NCBI GenBank assembly: GCA_023456105.1 | Contig: JAEYAO010000113.1 | Coordinates: 8,758-72,757 of the forward strand | Direction: 5' to 3' | DNA: 64,000 nucleotides | Source of the DNA: Pseudomonadota bacterium | Lineage (GTDB): Bacteria > Pseudomonadota > Alphaproteobacteria > Caulobacterales > Caulobacteraceae | In this document: positions 54,410 to 63,409 of the stretch, one piece after another | Numbering within the stretch: the first letter of the stretch is position 1 | How the letters are laid out: every line of letters begins with the position of its first letter | Notes under the pieces: model-generated | Told to the model about the DNA's origin: nothing | Seen by the model: only the letters and a program-made list of their open reading frames with translations | The model's database searches: none | Made by a program: the position numbers and the translations under genes

Positions 54410-54500
54410 CGTTCGTCCTGGTTCCTCAAAGCGACCCTCGCGCGTCCTGGCGCGGGTTCACGGTCGGCCGTCCCCCGGTTCGGCGATCCTGCACGATCAC

Positions 54501-56936
54501 CTACCGTATCTCGCCTCGTCTGTAATCTGACCCGCCGAAAGTGGCGAGGTTTAGGCGCACATAGAGTCCCTCGGACGGGCCGCTGGGGCGCACGCGGGTG
54601 TTGTCACGCCGCAAGCCGATCTCGAAGCGGAAGCAGTCGTCGTCGAACAGCAGGCCGACCTCAGAGCGGGTGATCTCGTCGCGGTTCAGGTCGGCGATAG
54701 CGGCCCCCGCGACGCCCCAGTTGCCGTACACCAGCTGCTGCGCCGCCAGTTGGACGAACTCGTAATTCCGATTCAACGGACCGAGCACCGGATTGGAGCG
54801 ATCCACGATGTAGCTGAGGCTCGCCACGTTGCGCAGGCCCCAACGACCATCGACAGCCGCCTGCGCTCGACGGATGTCGCCATTGTCGGAAATGGTGGCG
54901 TGACCCCAGCCGCGAATGCGATCGGACGGGGAAAAATCGCCCTGGACTACCCAGTCCGATCGCTTGGCCGCCAGCCCCGTCGGATCGTAGCTCTGATCCG
55001 GCGCATCCGGCACGGCGGCCAGGAAGTTGTTCTCGGCGTTCGAGCGATAGCTGCGCCCGACAAACAGGCTGGCACGTCGGTCTTCAGCCCAGCGGATCGT
55101 AGCGCGGCCGCCGAAGGTGAAGCGCACGCCGCCTTCCAGCAGGTCATAGCCGGGAAAGCGGTCAAGGCGGAACAGGGAGGTCTCGTCCAGTTCCAGCGTC
55201 TGGCTGTCCTCGTTAGGGATGCGCGGGTCCAGCTCGGTCGTGGTGGATGCCGACAACTGCGCCATCGGTTCGAGGATGATATCGGCGGCGGCCGTGCGGC
55301 GGATCAGCGGATAGGCGAGGTCCAGTCCGGCGCTGGCGCGGCCTCGTGTGACCGTCTCATCATCCGAGACGTTCATCATCGGCGGCAGGTCGGAGATGAC
55401 GTAGGCGTCGCCACGCACATCGACGAACGGCTCCCATCGCAAGCCGCCGGCCGTGAGGATCACGCGCCGCCACTCCACCTCGCCGGTGATCCGGCGCGTA
55501 TCCACACCTGGAAGGTCGTCAGAGACCAGAGGCAGAACCTCCGGGCTCAGGATCGGCGCGCCGACGAAGCGTTCGCGCGTCAGCGACACGGCGGACGCCT
55601 CAAGCCGCAGCCGTCCGCCGAACACTGGCGAGTGGGGCTCCCAGCGGAAGTCGATCAGAGGCGCGACCACCGGGAGGGTGTCCTCGTCCTCGAAGACCTG
55701 GAAGCCGCTGGGATCGCGGAAGTCGGTCTCGGCGAAGCGTGGATCAAGCCGCAGGCTTTGCAGCGCGAACGCGGCGATCGAGAAGTAGGAGCGTTGTGTT
55801 TGCCGCTCCGCATAGGCTTGGGTGATCAGCCGGCGGCGATCGCCGTAGTAGAGACCGTTGTCCTGATAAGGATCGCTGACGTCATAGCGATCGAACAGCG
55901 TCTTGTCCGATGTCCGCTCCAGAGTAAAGCCGGCGCGCCAAGGCCCCTGCAGGTCGAATGCGCCGTGGGACAGCAGATAGCTGCGGCTCTCGCGATCGTC
56001 GAAGCTGACGTTGCTTTCGTAGTCGCCGTCGCCGTCCAGGTCGAAGTCGCCGAAGTTGCGCTCGTAGGTATAGCCCCCCCGCACCACCACCATGCCGTTG
56101 GCGAAGCGCCGGCGCCATTGCAGGTTCAGGAACGGCGCGACATCGGTGTTGAACTGGGGGCTGATCAGCCAGTCCTCGGATGGCGAGACGACATGCAGAT
56201 AGGGCGTTTCGACCGAGAAACCGCGGCCCTCATCGTAGTCCAGCACCGGAATCAGGAAGCCCGAGGCGCGATCCACAGTCGGGTCCGGGTGGGCGAAAAA
56301 GGGCGTGTAGAAGACGGGCACGCCGCCGATGCGGAACACCGCGTTGCGATAAAGGATGGCTCGCAGCTCGGCGTCCTGGACCACCTTCTCGGCCTGGATG
56401 GCGATGCTGGGGGTCTTGGGTCCGGTTGCGTCGCAGATCGGGCAGGGCGTGAACAGCGCGTAGTTCAGCTCGTTACGCCCGGCGTCGCGGCGCACGGCTG
56501 TCGCGGCCATCAGGCTGGCGCCATTGGCCGTTCGCGTGGCGAAATCGACAGCTACGCCGGTCGTGAAGTCGTCTCCGAATTCCGCCCGACTGGCGTAGAC
56601 CACCGTACCGTCGGGTGCGACTGTCTCGACGCGGCCTTCCGCCGTCGCCGCGCCCTGCGCCAGATCGTAGCTGAGATTTTCGCCCCGTAGAGTGTAGCCG
56701 CGCGCGCGCACCAGCGCGCGTTCGCTGTCGCTTGCCGTAGCCGTGATGGTGTCGCCCTGACGCACAGCGGCGTCCGCCTCGACATAGACAGCGTCCGGCG
56801 AAAGGGCGTCAGGGCCCGCCTGCTGGACCGGTGGTTGCGTCTGGGCCGCGACCATGCCGGCGGGCGCCAGCACCGCCAGCGCCGCCCCGGCCAGGAGGCG
56901 AAGTCGCAAGGCCTGAAGGCGGCCGCTAAGCTGCAT
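54501..56936 (-). CDS. lptD: LPS-assembly protein LptD
   Basis: This outer-membrane beta-barrel inserts lipopolysaccharide into the outer leaflet. It has 811 residues, with a signal peptide (cleavage near VAAQTQ, 31) and an N-terminal OstA/jellyroll part with ARGYTLRGENLSYDLAQGAA. RNELNYALFTPCPICDATGP holds a Cys-x-x-Cys pair, and the later GVPVFYTPFFAHPDPTVDR and ASGFLIPVLDYDEGRG are family hallmarks. A ~550-residue barrel follows, ending in a short C-terminal strand. Partner genes lptG and lptF lie upstream on the same strand and surA follows. Confidence 0.95.
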   Translation of the reverse strand: MQLSGRLQALRLRLLAGAALAVLAPAGMVAAQTQPPVQQAGPDALSPDAVYVEADAAVRQGDTITATASDSERALVRARGYTLRGENLSYDLAQGAATAEGRVETVAPDGTVVYASRAEFGDDFTTGVAVDFATRTANGASLMAATAVRRDAGRNELNYALFTPCPICDATGPKTPSIAIQAEKVVQDAELRAILYRNAVFRIGGVPVFYTPFFAHPDPTVDRASGFLIPVLDYDEGRGFSVETPYLHVVSPSEDWLISPQFNTDVAPFLNLQWRRRFANGMVVVRGGYTYERNFGDFDLDGDGDYESNVSFDDRESRSYLLSHGAFDLQGPWRAGFTLERTSDKTLFDRYDVSDPYQDNGLYYGDRRRLITQAYAERQTQRSYFSIAAFALQSLRLDPRFAETDFRDPSGFQVFEDEDTLPVVAPLIDFRWEPHSPVFGGRLRLEASAVSLTRERFVGAPILSPEVLPLVSDDLPGVDTRRITGEVEWRRVILTAGGLRWEPFVDVRGDAYVISDLPPMMNVSDDETVTRGRASAGLDLAYPLIRRTAAADIILEPMAQLSASTTTELDPRIPNEDSQTLELDETSLFRLDRFPGYDLLEGGVRFTFGGRATIRWAEDRRASLFVGRSYRSNAENNFLAAVPDAPDQSYDPTGLAAKRSDWVVQGDFSPSDRIRGWGHATISDNGDIRRAQAAVDGRWGLRNVASLSYIVDRSNPVLGPLNRNYEFVQLAAQQLVYGNWGVAGAAIADLNRDEITRSEVGLLFDDDCFRFEIGLRRDNTRVRPSGPSEGLYVRLNLATFGGSDYRRGEIR

Positions 56937-56990
56937 GAACCATCCGTCCCGTCCGAACTCTACACCGAGGTCCGCAGACCCAAGCGCGGC

Positions 56991-58130
56991 TTAGCCGTCT
57001 TCGGTATAGAACAGCAAGGTAAGCGCCGCGAGCGTCGTCAGCACCGGCGGCAGCCATGCCGCGACCACGGGCGGCACCACCTCGGCGGAGCCCATGGCCG
57101 CCGAGAACTGGGTCACGAAAAAGAAGGCGAAGCCCAGCACCACCGCCGAGACGCTCATCTTGGCCACGTCGCCCAGCCGCATCAGCCGCAGGGAAAAGGC
57201 GGCGGCCAGGATCGACATGGCCCCGAAGATCAGCGGCGTGGCCAGCGCCTGCTGGAACTGGAGCCGATAGGCGGTGGAGGTGAAGCCCGCGTCCTCAATG
57301 CGGCGGATCTGGTTGGGCAGCGACCAGAAGGGCGTGGACTGGGGGCGGGCGAATCGGTCGAACGCCTCCCGATCCGCCAGATTGGACGTCAGGTCCAGAG
57401 TCTTGTAGCGCACGGCGCGCTGGCCGATTTGCGCCCCCACGGCATCCGTCAGCCGCCACCGGCCGGCGGCGAGCGTCGCGGAGCGGGCGTCGATTCGTTC
57501 GTTGAAGGTGCGCCGCCCCTCGTCGTCGGTGGTGTAGATGAAGAAGGTCGTGTTCAGAAGCCTGCCGGTGGCGCGATCCTGGCCGGCGGCGCGGATCACC
57601 ATCTGACGCTGAGCGTCGCCTTCGCGCAGCCAGATGGCTTCGGCGGCCTCCACGCCCGGCGCGGCGCCTGTCAGCCGCGCACGCTCGCTGCGCCAGAGGC
57701 CGTCGGCGGTCGACGCCAGCGGGCTGAGGACGGCGACGGCGAGCACCCCCATGACCAACGCCATGCCGGCCGCCGGAAGAACGAACCGCCAGGCGGACAC
57801 GCCCGCGGCCCGCAGGGCGATCAGCTCGCTGCGCCGGTTCAACCGGACATAGGCGAACAGGGTGCCGAACAGGAAGACGAACGGCAGCAGGGTCACGATG
57901 ACCGCCGGAGACTTCAGCAGCACGAGGCCCAGCGTCTGGAACGCGGACAGGTCCGCGCTGGACCCAGGCCCGCGAGAGACTTCGACGAAGTCGATCAGCA
58001 TGACCAGCGCCGAGATGACGCCCAGCGCCACGGCGAGCGCACGCAGTTGCTGGCCCAACACGTAGCGTTCGATGCGGCCCAGCGCGGGCCAGCGGAAGGG
58101 CGAGGCGGACGATGACGGAGCCTCGGTCAT
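56991..58130 (-). CDS. lptG: LPS export permease LptG
   Basis: This inner-membrane permease extracts LPS for transport across the periplasm. It has 379 residues from ATG 58130, with six expected helices. ERYVLGQQLRALAVALGVIS opens the first; LLPFVFLFGTLFAYVRLNRR and SELIALRAAGVSAWRFVLPA give the coupling-helix region. The C-terminal helices contain LATPLIFGAMSILAAAFSLR. The periplasmic beta-jellyroll lies in between. It overlaps lptF by 4 bases. Confidence 0.94.
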   Translation of the reverse strand: MTEAPSSSASPFRWPALGRIERYVLGQQLRALAVALGVISALVMLIDFVEVSRGPGSSADLSAFQTLGLVLLKSPAVIVTLLPFVFLFGTLFAYVRLNRRSELIALRAAGVSAWRFVLPAAGMALVMGVLAVAVLSPLASTADGLWRSERARLTGAAPGVEAAEAIWLREGDAQRQMVIRAAGQDRATGRLLNTTFFIYTTDDEGRRTFNERIDARSATLAAGRWRLTDAVGAQIGQRAVRYKTLDLTSNLADREAFDRFARPQSTPFWSLPNQIRRIEDAGFTSTAYRLQFQQALATPLIFGAMSILAAAFSLRLMRLGDVAKMSVSAVVLGFAFFFVTQFSAAMGSAEVVPPVVAAWLPPVLTTLAALTLLFYTEDG

Positions 58131-59257
58131 GCCAGCCCCGCTTTTTGCGTGGCCAGCACCTGCCAGCGCCTGCGACGCTTGGGCTTCAGCGCGCGAAACA
58201 GAAGGCGCAGGGCGATGGCGGTGGCGGCGACAGGGACGACGTATTGCAGCACGTTCAGCCAGCCGTTCCAGGCGCTGGCGGCGACAAGGGCGAAACCGAC
58301 GATCCGCACGACCAGGAAGGCCGCCGCCGCCTTGGCGATGCGCGCGGAGTAGCCCGTGCGGCTGAACGCGCCTCCCATGATCGCGGCCATGGCCATGGCC
58401 ATGGCGACCAGCACATAGAGCGGCGAGGCGATGCGGGAATGCGCCTCGGCCAACAGCTCGCCGCGCGACCCAGCCGTCTCCAGCAGGTCCGGCGTCGGCC
58501 GCAGCAGCTGGCTGAGGTACAGGTCGGAGGGTTTGTAGCGCACCGTCTCGGTCGTCGCGGTGAAGGGCGACAGGTCGAACACATAGTTGTCGAACGAGAG
58601 GTAGTTCAGCACGCCGCTGGACGAATACTGCTGCCAGGAGCCGTCGTTCAGGGTCAGCACGGGTGCGCCGTTGGCGCGGCCGAACCTGGCCTCGGCGGCG
58701 TCCCAGGTCGTCACCTTGCCTTCGTCTTCCTGGTAGATAAACAGGTTCTTCAGCAAGCCGTTCTGCTCGATCTGCTGCACATAGACGGTGAGGCCCTCCG
58801 GCCCCTGTACGAACTGCCCCTCCTGCACCAGCAGCGCCGCCAGGTCGGTTCGGATGGCGAAGGTCTGGGCGCGCCCCTCGCGCTGCGCCCAGGGCTGGGC
58901 GAACAGATTGATGAACAGGGCGAGAAGAGCGACGGTGGCGGACAGGCGAAGCGCGGGCGAGATCACCGACCACCGCGTCATGCCGCCGGCGAATGCGGCG
59001 GTCAGCTCCTGCTCGCGCTGCAGGCGGGTCAGGGCGATCAGGGCGCCGACGAACAGGCCGAACGGCAGGATCACAGCCAGCAGCTGCGGCACCGCCAGCA
59101 GCGTCAACTTGATCATGATCCAGACGCTCTGGCCGCGCTCGACGATGACTTCCAGCTGGTCCAGGCTTTGGCTCAGCACGCCGATTCCCGCCAGGGCGGC
59201 GCACGCCGCCACGACGCGCGTCGAGATCTGTCGAAAAAGGTAGCGTTGAATCAGCAT
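58127..59257 (-). CDS. lptF: LPS export permease LptF
   Basis: This partner of LptG has 376 residues from ATG 59257 (MLIQRYLFRQISTRVVAAC). Helices 2-3 read LLAVPQLLAVILPFGLFVGA and the coupling region REQELTAAFAGGMTRWSVIS matches YjgP/YjgQ proteins. A periplasmic jellyroll occupies the middle, and helices follow to the end with LLFRALKPKRRRRW. A longer frame exists upstream but extends into the divergent pepA promoter region. The ATPase LptB is not in the window. Confidence 0.94.
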   Translation of the reverse strand: MLIQRYLFRQISTRVVAACAALAGIGVLSQSLDQLEVIVERGQSVWIMIKLTLLAVPQLLAVILPFGLFVGALIALTRLQREQELTAAFAGGMTRWSVISPALRLSATVALLALFINLFAQPWAQREGRAQTFAIRTDLAALLVQEGQFVQGPEGLTVYVQQIEQNGLLKNLFIYQEDEGKVTTWDAAEARFGRANGAPVLTLNDGSWQQYSSSGVLNYLSFDNYVFDLSPFTATTETVRYKPSDLYLSQLLRPTPDLLETAGSRGELLAEAHSRIASPLYVLVAMAMAMAAIMGGAFSRTGYSARIAKAAAAFLVVRIVGFALVAASAWNGWLNVLQYVVPVAATAIALRLLFRALKPKRRRRWQVLATQKAGLA

Positions 59258-59402
59258 CGTAGACGTGGCGCATCCACCCGGTTGCAGGCGGCCCTGTTGA
59301 GGCGCATCTAGTAGCACATCCCGGCACGGCGGCGGCAAGCCGACGGCCCTTCCTCATCGCTTACCAAGAAGACCGGGCGGCGCGACCCGGCCGGAGTTCT
59401 GT

Positions 59403-60878
59403 ATGAAGATCGAGTTTGTGGCCGCCCCCGGCGCTTGTGAAATCCTGGCCCTGCTGGTCCACGAGGGACGCCAGTTCGCAGGTGCGGGGGCCGAGATCGA
59501 CGGCAAAACCGGCGGGTCTTTGACGCGCGCCATGAGCAAGAGCCGACTGACGGGCGCCGCGGGCCAGAGTCTGAGCGTCGCCGGAACCGCCGGTGCGGAC
59601 GCAGACACCATCGTGCTGATCGGCGCGGGCGACGCGGGCGCGCTCGACGACCTCACCGTCGAGGCGGCGGGCGCCAACGCCTATCACGCGGTCAAGCTGT
59701 CGGGCGCGGACTGCCTGACCATCGATGCGGCGCACCTGTCGCCGGAACAGGCGGCGCGGATCGCCTTCGCCGTGCGGCTGGCCAGCTACCGCTTCGACCG
59801 CTACCGCACGACGGAGAAGCCCGAGAAGAAGCCGTCGATCACCTCGGTTCGCGTGATCGCCTCCGACGTCCGTGCGGCGCAGGTCGCGTTGGAGCCGCTG
59901 GCGGCCGTGGCGGAGGCCGTGGAGTTCTCCCGCGATCTGGTGTCGGAGCCCGCAAACATCCTCTACCCCGCCGAGTTCGCGCGTCGCGTGAAGGAGCTGG
60001 AGCGCCTGGGTCTCGAGGTCGAGATCCTTGGCGAAGCCGAGATGGAGAAGCTGGGCATGCGCACCCTGCTGGCCGTGGGCCAGGGGAGCCGCCGCGAGAG
60101 CCAACTCGCCGTGATCCAATGGAAAGGCGGCAATGAGGGCGAGCAGCCCATCGCCTTTGTCGGCAAGGGCGTCTGCTTCGACACCGGCGGCATCTCCATC
60201 AAGCCGTCCGAAGGCATGGAGGACATGAAGTGGGACATGGGCGGCGCTGCCGCCGTGTCCGGCCTGATGCATGCGCTCGCCGGTCGCAACGCCAAGGTGA
60301 ATGCGGTCGGCGTGCTGGGCCTGGTCGAGAACATGCCCGACGGCAACGCCCAGCGTCCGGGCGACGTGGTGGTGTCCATGTCCGGCCAGACGGTGGAGGT
60401 GATCAACACCGACGCCGAAGGCCGCCTCGTGCTGGCCGACGCGCTCTGGTATACGCAGGAGCGCTTCAAGCCCAAGTTCATGATCGACCTGGCGACGCTG
60501 ACGGGCGCCATGATCGTGGCGCTGGGCCTCGACTATGCGGGCGTCTTCTCGAACTCGGACGAGGTGGCGAACAACGTGCTGGCCGCAGCTCCCAAGGTCG
60601 GCGAGAACTTCTGGCGCATGCCGATCCCGTCGATCTACGAAAAGCACATCGACAGCCAGATCGCGGACGTGAAGAACGTCGGCAACGGCCGCGCCGGCGG
60701 ATCGATCACCGCCGCCCTGTTCCTGCAGCGCTTCACCAATGGCGTGCCGTGGGCGCACCTGGACATCGCGCCGACCGCCTGGACCAACAAGAGCATCAAC
60801 CCGACCGTGCCGGACGGCGCCGTGGGCTTCGGCGTGCGCACGCTCGATCGCATGGTGGCGGACGCCTACGAAGGCTGA
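59403..60878 (+). CDS. pepA: Leucyl aminopeptidase (M17)
   Basis: This 491-residue cytosol aminopeptidase removes N-terminal amino acids using two metal ions. VGKGVCFDTGGISIKPSEGM and DMKWDMGGAAAVSGL hold metal-binding residues, and NTDAEGRLVLADAL (near residue 335) is the M17 signature. The N-terminal macrodomain-like region is less conserved. It is divergent from lptF and coupled to holC by a one-base overlap; pepA-holC pairs are conserved in many alphaproteobacteria. PepA homologues elsewhere also bind DNA. Confidence 0.96.
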   Translation: MKIEFVAAPGACEILALLVHEGRQFAGAGAEIDGKTGGSLTRAMSKSRLTGAAGQSLSVAGTAGADADTIVLIGAGDAGALDDLTVEAAGANAYHAVKLSGADCLTIDAAHLSPEQAARIAFAVRLASYRFDRYRTTEKPEKKPSITSVRVIASDVRAAQVALEPLAAVAEAVEFSRDLVSEPANILYPAEFARRVKELERLGLEVEILGEAEMEKLGMRTLLAVGQGSRRESQLAVIQWKGGNEGEQPIAFVGKGVCFDTGGISIKPSEGMEDMKWDMGGAAAVSGLMHALAGRNAKVNAVGVLGLVENMPDGNAQRPGDVVVSMSGQTVEVINTDAEGRLVLADALWYTQERFKPKFMIDLATLTGAMIVALGLDYAGVFSNSDEVANNVLAAAPKVGENFWRMPIPSIYEKHIDSQIADVKNVGNGRAGGSITAALFLQRFTNGVPWAHLDIAPTAWTNKSINPTVPDGAVGFGVRTLDRMVADAYEG

Positions 60879-61342
60879 TGACGGCGGAGGGCGGCCCCGA
60901 GATCTGGTTCTACCACCTGGAGCGGTCCTCGCTCGATCAGGTGCTGCCGGTGCTGCTCGACAAGACGCTTCAACGGGGATGGCGCGCCACCGTGCGCGCC
61001 GCCTCGTTCGAGGCGCTGGAGCCGGTGAACGAGCGTCTCTGGACCTTCCGCGACGATAGCTTCCTGCCGCACGGGCGCGCGGACGAGCCCCACGCCGAGC
61101 GCCAGCCGGTGCTGCTAAGCGTCGCGGCCGAGAACCTTAACCGTTCTCAGGCGCTGTTTGTCATCGACGACACGGACCTGGATGGCCTGGAGGGTATCGA
61201 GCGGTGCTTCATCATCTTCGACGGACGCGACGATCAGGCGCTGGCTGCGGCGCGCGAGCGTTGGCGGCGGCTGAAGGGGCAGGGCGCCGACCTCAGCTAC
61301 TGGCGCCAGTCCGAGGACGGACGCTGGGAAAAGGCGGCCTGA
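60878..61342 (+). CDS. holC: DNA polymerase III chi subunit
   Basis: This 154-residue clamp-loader accessory protein binds SSB. It reads EIWFYHLERSSLDQVLPVLL at the start, RAASFEALEPVNERLWTFRD, HGRADEPHAERQPVLLS and FIIFDGRDDQALAAARERW, a good match to alphaproteobacterial HolC. The ATG overlaps the pepA stop by one base (TGATG). Its last 80 bases are overlapped by the likely 5' end of the next gene in another frame. Confidence 0.93.
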   Translation: MTAEGGPEIWFYHLERSSLDQVLPVLLDKTLQRGWRATVRAASFEALEPVNERLWTFRDDSFLPHGRADEPHAERQPVLLSVAAENLNRSQALFVIDDTDLDGLEGIERCFIIFDGRDDQALAAARERWRRLKGQGADLSYWRQSEDGRWEKAA

Positions 61343-61659
61343 TCGCGGCTCTCGCTGTCCTTGGGGCCTGTTCGACCCCCGTGTCCGACAAGTCCGCGCC
61401 CCGTGCAGTCGAAGAAGCGCAGCTCAATCCTCCGATCGGCAGCCGCGTTCCGACAAATCCGACCGCCGACCTGTGCAAGGCCGGCGAAATGCAGTGGCTG
61501 GTCGGCCGCACAAAGGCGGAAATCCCGGTGCCGGTCGATGTCGTGAACCGGCGCGTGACCTGCACCACCTGCCCGGTCACCCAGGACTTCTCACCCTATC
61601 GCCTCAACGTCTTCTATGACGAAAAGACCGAGGTGATCGAGCAGGTCCGTTGCGGCTGA
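61261..61659 (+). CDS. I78-type peptidase inhibitor lipoprotein, first copy
   Basis: This small exported protein resembles the I78 (elastase-inhibitor) family, as the ending RLNVFYDEKTEVIEQVRCG shows. A lipobox occurs as LIAALAVLGACS. The start is unclear: there is no ATG near the signal, and the nearest in-frame options are TTG 61261, GTG 61204 or a CTG at 61324/61339. I use TTG 61261, giving a long basic n-region. The mature part includes LCKAGEMQWLVGRTKAEIPV and TCTTCPVTQDFSPY. A second, better-started copy follows 26 bases later. Confidence 0.65.
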   Translation: MAAAEGAGRRPQLLAPVRGRTLGKGGLIAALAVLGACSTPVSDKSAPRAVEEAQLNPPIGSRVPTNPTADLCKAGEMQWLVGRTKAEIPVPVDVVNRRVTCTTCPVTQDFSPYRLNVFYDEKTEVIEQVRCG

Positions 61660-61685
61660 AGCCCCATGCTGAAGGAGAACGTCCC

Positions 61686-61979
61686 ATGATCCGTCGACTG
61701 TCGTCCGCCGCCCTGCTGCTCTGCGCCGCCGCCTGCGCCCCGGTCACCGGGGTTGATCCCGATCGTTCGTCGACGGGCGAGGGACCGTCGCAATGCCGGG
61801 CGGACGCTTACCGCAGCTATATCGACCGCAACCGCTCCGAGCTTCCCGCCCAGCCCGCAGGCGCGACATGGCGGGTGACCTGCACCACCTGCCCGGTGAC
61901 GATGGACTATAATCCGGCGCGCCTGAACATCCTGTTCGACGAGAGCAGCGGCGTCATCCGCGAGGTGAAGTGCGGCTGA
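61686..61979 (+). CDS. I78-type peptidase inhibitor lipoprotein, second copy
   Basis: This 97-residue lipoprotein has the signal MIRRLSSAALLLCAAACAPV with lipidation at C17. The mature part ends RLNILFDESSGVIREVKCG as in I78 inhibitors and carries the same VTCTTCPVT segment as the upstream copy, so the two arose by tandem duplication. ATG 61686 has AAGGAG 10 bases upstream. Such proteins may block periplasmic or foreign serine proteases; that is known for some family members and inferred here. Confidence 0.85.
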   Translation: MIRRLSSAALLLCAAACAPVTGVDPDRSSTGEGPSQCRADAYRSYIDRNRSELPAQPAGATWRVTCTTCPVTMDYNPARLNILFDESSGVIREVKCG

Positions 61980-61992
61980 GGTCGGCGGGCCG

Positions 61993-62967
61993 CTAGAGAC
62001 CGGCGGCCCAATCCGTCGCGCGCACCAGGCTGTCGACGATCCCCGGCTCGGACGAGGCGTGGCCGGCGTCGCCGACGACATCCAGCTTCGCCTCGGGCCA
62101 GGCGCGATGCAGCGCCCAGGCGCCCGACATGGGCGTCACCACGTCGAAGCGACCCTGCGCGATCCAGCAGGGGATGTGGCGGATGCGGTCAACCTGCTTC
62201 AGCAGCCAGCCGTCTTCCTCGAAGAAGCCGCCGTTGGTGAAGAACCAGTTCTCGATGCGTGCGAAGGCGACGGCGAACTCGGGTTCGGCGAACTTGTCGG
62301 GACGGGCGTCGGGCCCTGCGGCGCTGACGGTCTCGCCCTCCCAGCTGGACCAGGCGACGGCGCAGCGTTCCCGCTCCTCGACGTTGTCGCCGATCAGACG
62401 CTTGTAGTAGGCGCCCATGAGGTCGCCGCGCTCGACCTCGGGGATGGGCTCCACGAACCGCTCCCAGGCGTCAGGGAAAATCATGGAGGCGCCGTCCTGG
62501 TAGAACCAGTGAAGCTCCTTCCTGGTCAGCAGGAAGATTCCGCGCAGCACCAGCGACAGCACGCGGTCGGGGTGGGTGACGGCGTAGGCCAGCGACAGGG
62601 TCGAGCCCCAGGAGCCGCCGAACACCACCCATCGATCCACGCCCAGCCGCTCGCGCAGGCGCTCGATGTCTTCGATCAGCGTCCATGTTGTGTTGTTCTC
62701 AAGCGATGCATTCGGCCGCGACTGTCCGCACCCACGCTGGTCGAACAGGACGATGCGGTACTTGGCGGGGTCAAAGAAGCGCCGCATTCCGGGGTTGACC
62801 GCGCCGCCCGGCCCGCCGTGCAGGACCACCACGGGCAGCCCCTGCGGATTGCCGCATTCCTCATAGTAGATCTGATGAACGCCGTCCGTCTCCATCCAGC
62901 CTGACGCGAACGGCTCAATCTCGGCATAGAGGTCGCGGCGCGGGAGGTCGGGCGTCGGAAAAGCCAT
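61993..62967 (-). CDS. pip: Proline iminopeptidase
   Basis: This alpha/beta hydrolase of family S33 removes N-terminal proline from peptides. It has 324 residues. The oxyanion segment VVVLHGGPGGAVNPGMRRFF and the nucleophile S119 in FGGSWGSTLSLAYA are typical, as are LFDQRGCGQSRPNAS and CWIAQGRFDVVTP, which holds the catalytic Asp; the His is in GDAGHASSEPG. It converges on the I78 pair. Confidence 0.95.
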   Translation of the reverse strand: MAFPTPDLPRRDLYAEIEPFASGWMETDGVHQIYYEECGNPQGLPVVVLHGGPGGAVNPGMRRFFDPAKYRIVLFDQRGCGQSRPNASLENNTTWTLIEDIERLRERLGVDRWVVFGGSWGSTLSLAYAVTHPDRVLSLVLRGIFLLTRKELHWFYQDGASMIFPDAWERFVEPIPEVERGDLMGAYYKRLIGDNVEERERCAVAWSSWEGETVSAAGPDARPDKFAEPEFAVAFARIENWFFTNGGFFEEDGWLLKQVDRIRHIPCWIAQGRFDVVTPMSGAWALHRAWPEAKLDVVGDAGHASSEPGIVDSLVRATDWAAGL

Positions 62968-62982
62968 CTGAGGCAGGATCTT

Positions 62983-63363
62983 TCAGTGAGGCGAGGGATC
63001 GCCGGAACGTCTCTGACGCCATGCCGCATGGGCGAGCAGAAGCCAACCCAGGATCATCAGCACGCCGCCGATCGGCGCCACCGCGCCCATCCATCTGAGG
63101 CCAAGCAGGGCGATGGCCGAAAGCGACAGGCTGAACACCAGTCCGCCGGCAAGCGCCAGCGCGCCGGCCCTCAAGGCTCGCCGGTCCCGCCAAAGGCCGC
63201 AGGCCACGGCCAGCACGGCGTGAACCAGCAGATAATGGCCTGCCGTGGTCAGCAAGGCGCGCGCATCGGCTTCCACCCCATGCGCGGCGAAGGCGCCCAA
63301 TCCGACCGCCAAGGCGCCGCAAATCCCCGACGCGATGATCAGCCCGCGAGCGCCGGCCGTCAT
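62983..63363 (-). CDS. DUF423 membrane protein
   Basis: This 126-residue inner-membrane protein has four predicted helices. GICGALAVGLGAFAAHGVEA is the DUF423 start, followed by TAGHYLLVHAVLAVACGLW and APIGGVLMILGWLLLAHAAW. The family (E. coli YgdD) has no known function. I placed the start at ATG 63363 (MTAGARGLIIASG). It is 15 bases upstream of the pip gene on the same strand. Confidence 0.9.
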   Translation of the reverse strand: MTAGARGLIIASGICGALAVGLGAFAAHGVEADARALLTTAGHYLLVHAVLAVACGLWRDRRALRAGALALAGGLVFSLSLSAIALLGLRWMGAVAPIGGVLMILGWLLLAHAAWRQRRSGDPSPH

Positions 63364-63409
63364 CCCGCGCCGGCCGAGGGGCGACGGAGCGCCGCATCGC
63401 TGCGCCCGG

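Noticed and set aside
54750..56690. 646-codon open frame opposite lptD
   Set aside because: No recognisable domain or start signal; LptD is encoded on the other strand throughout.
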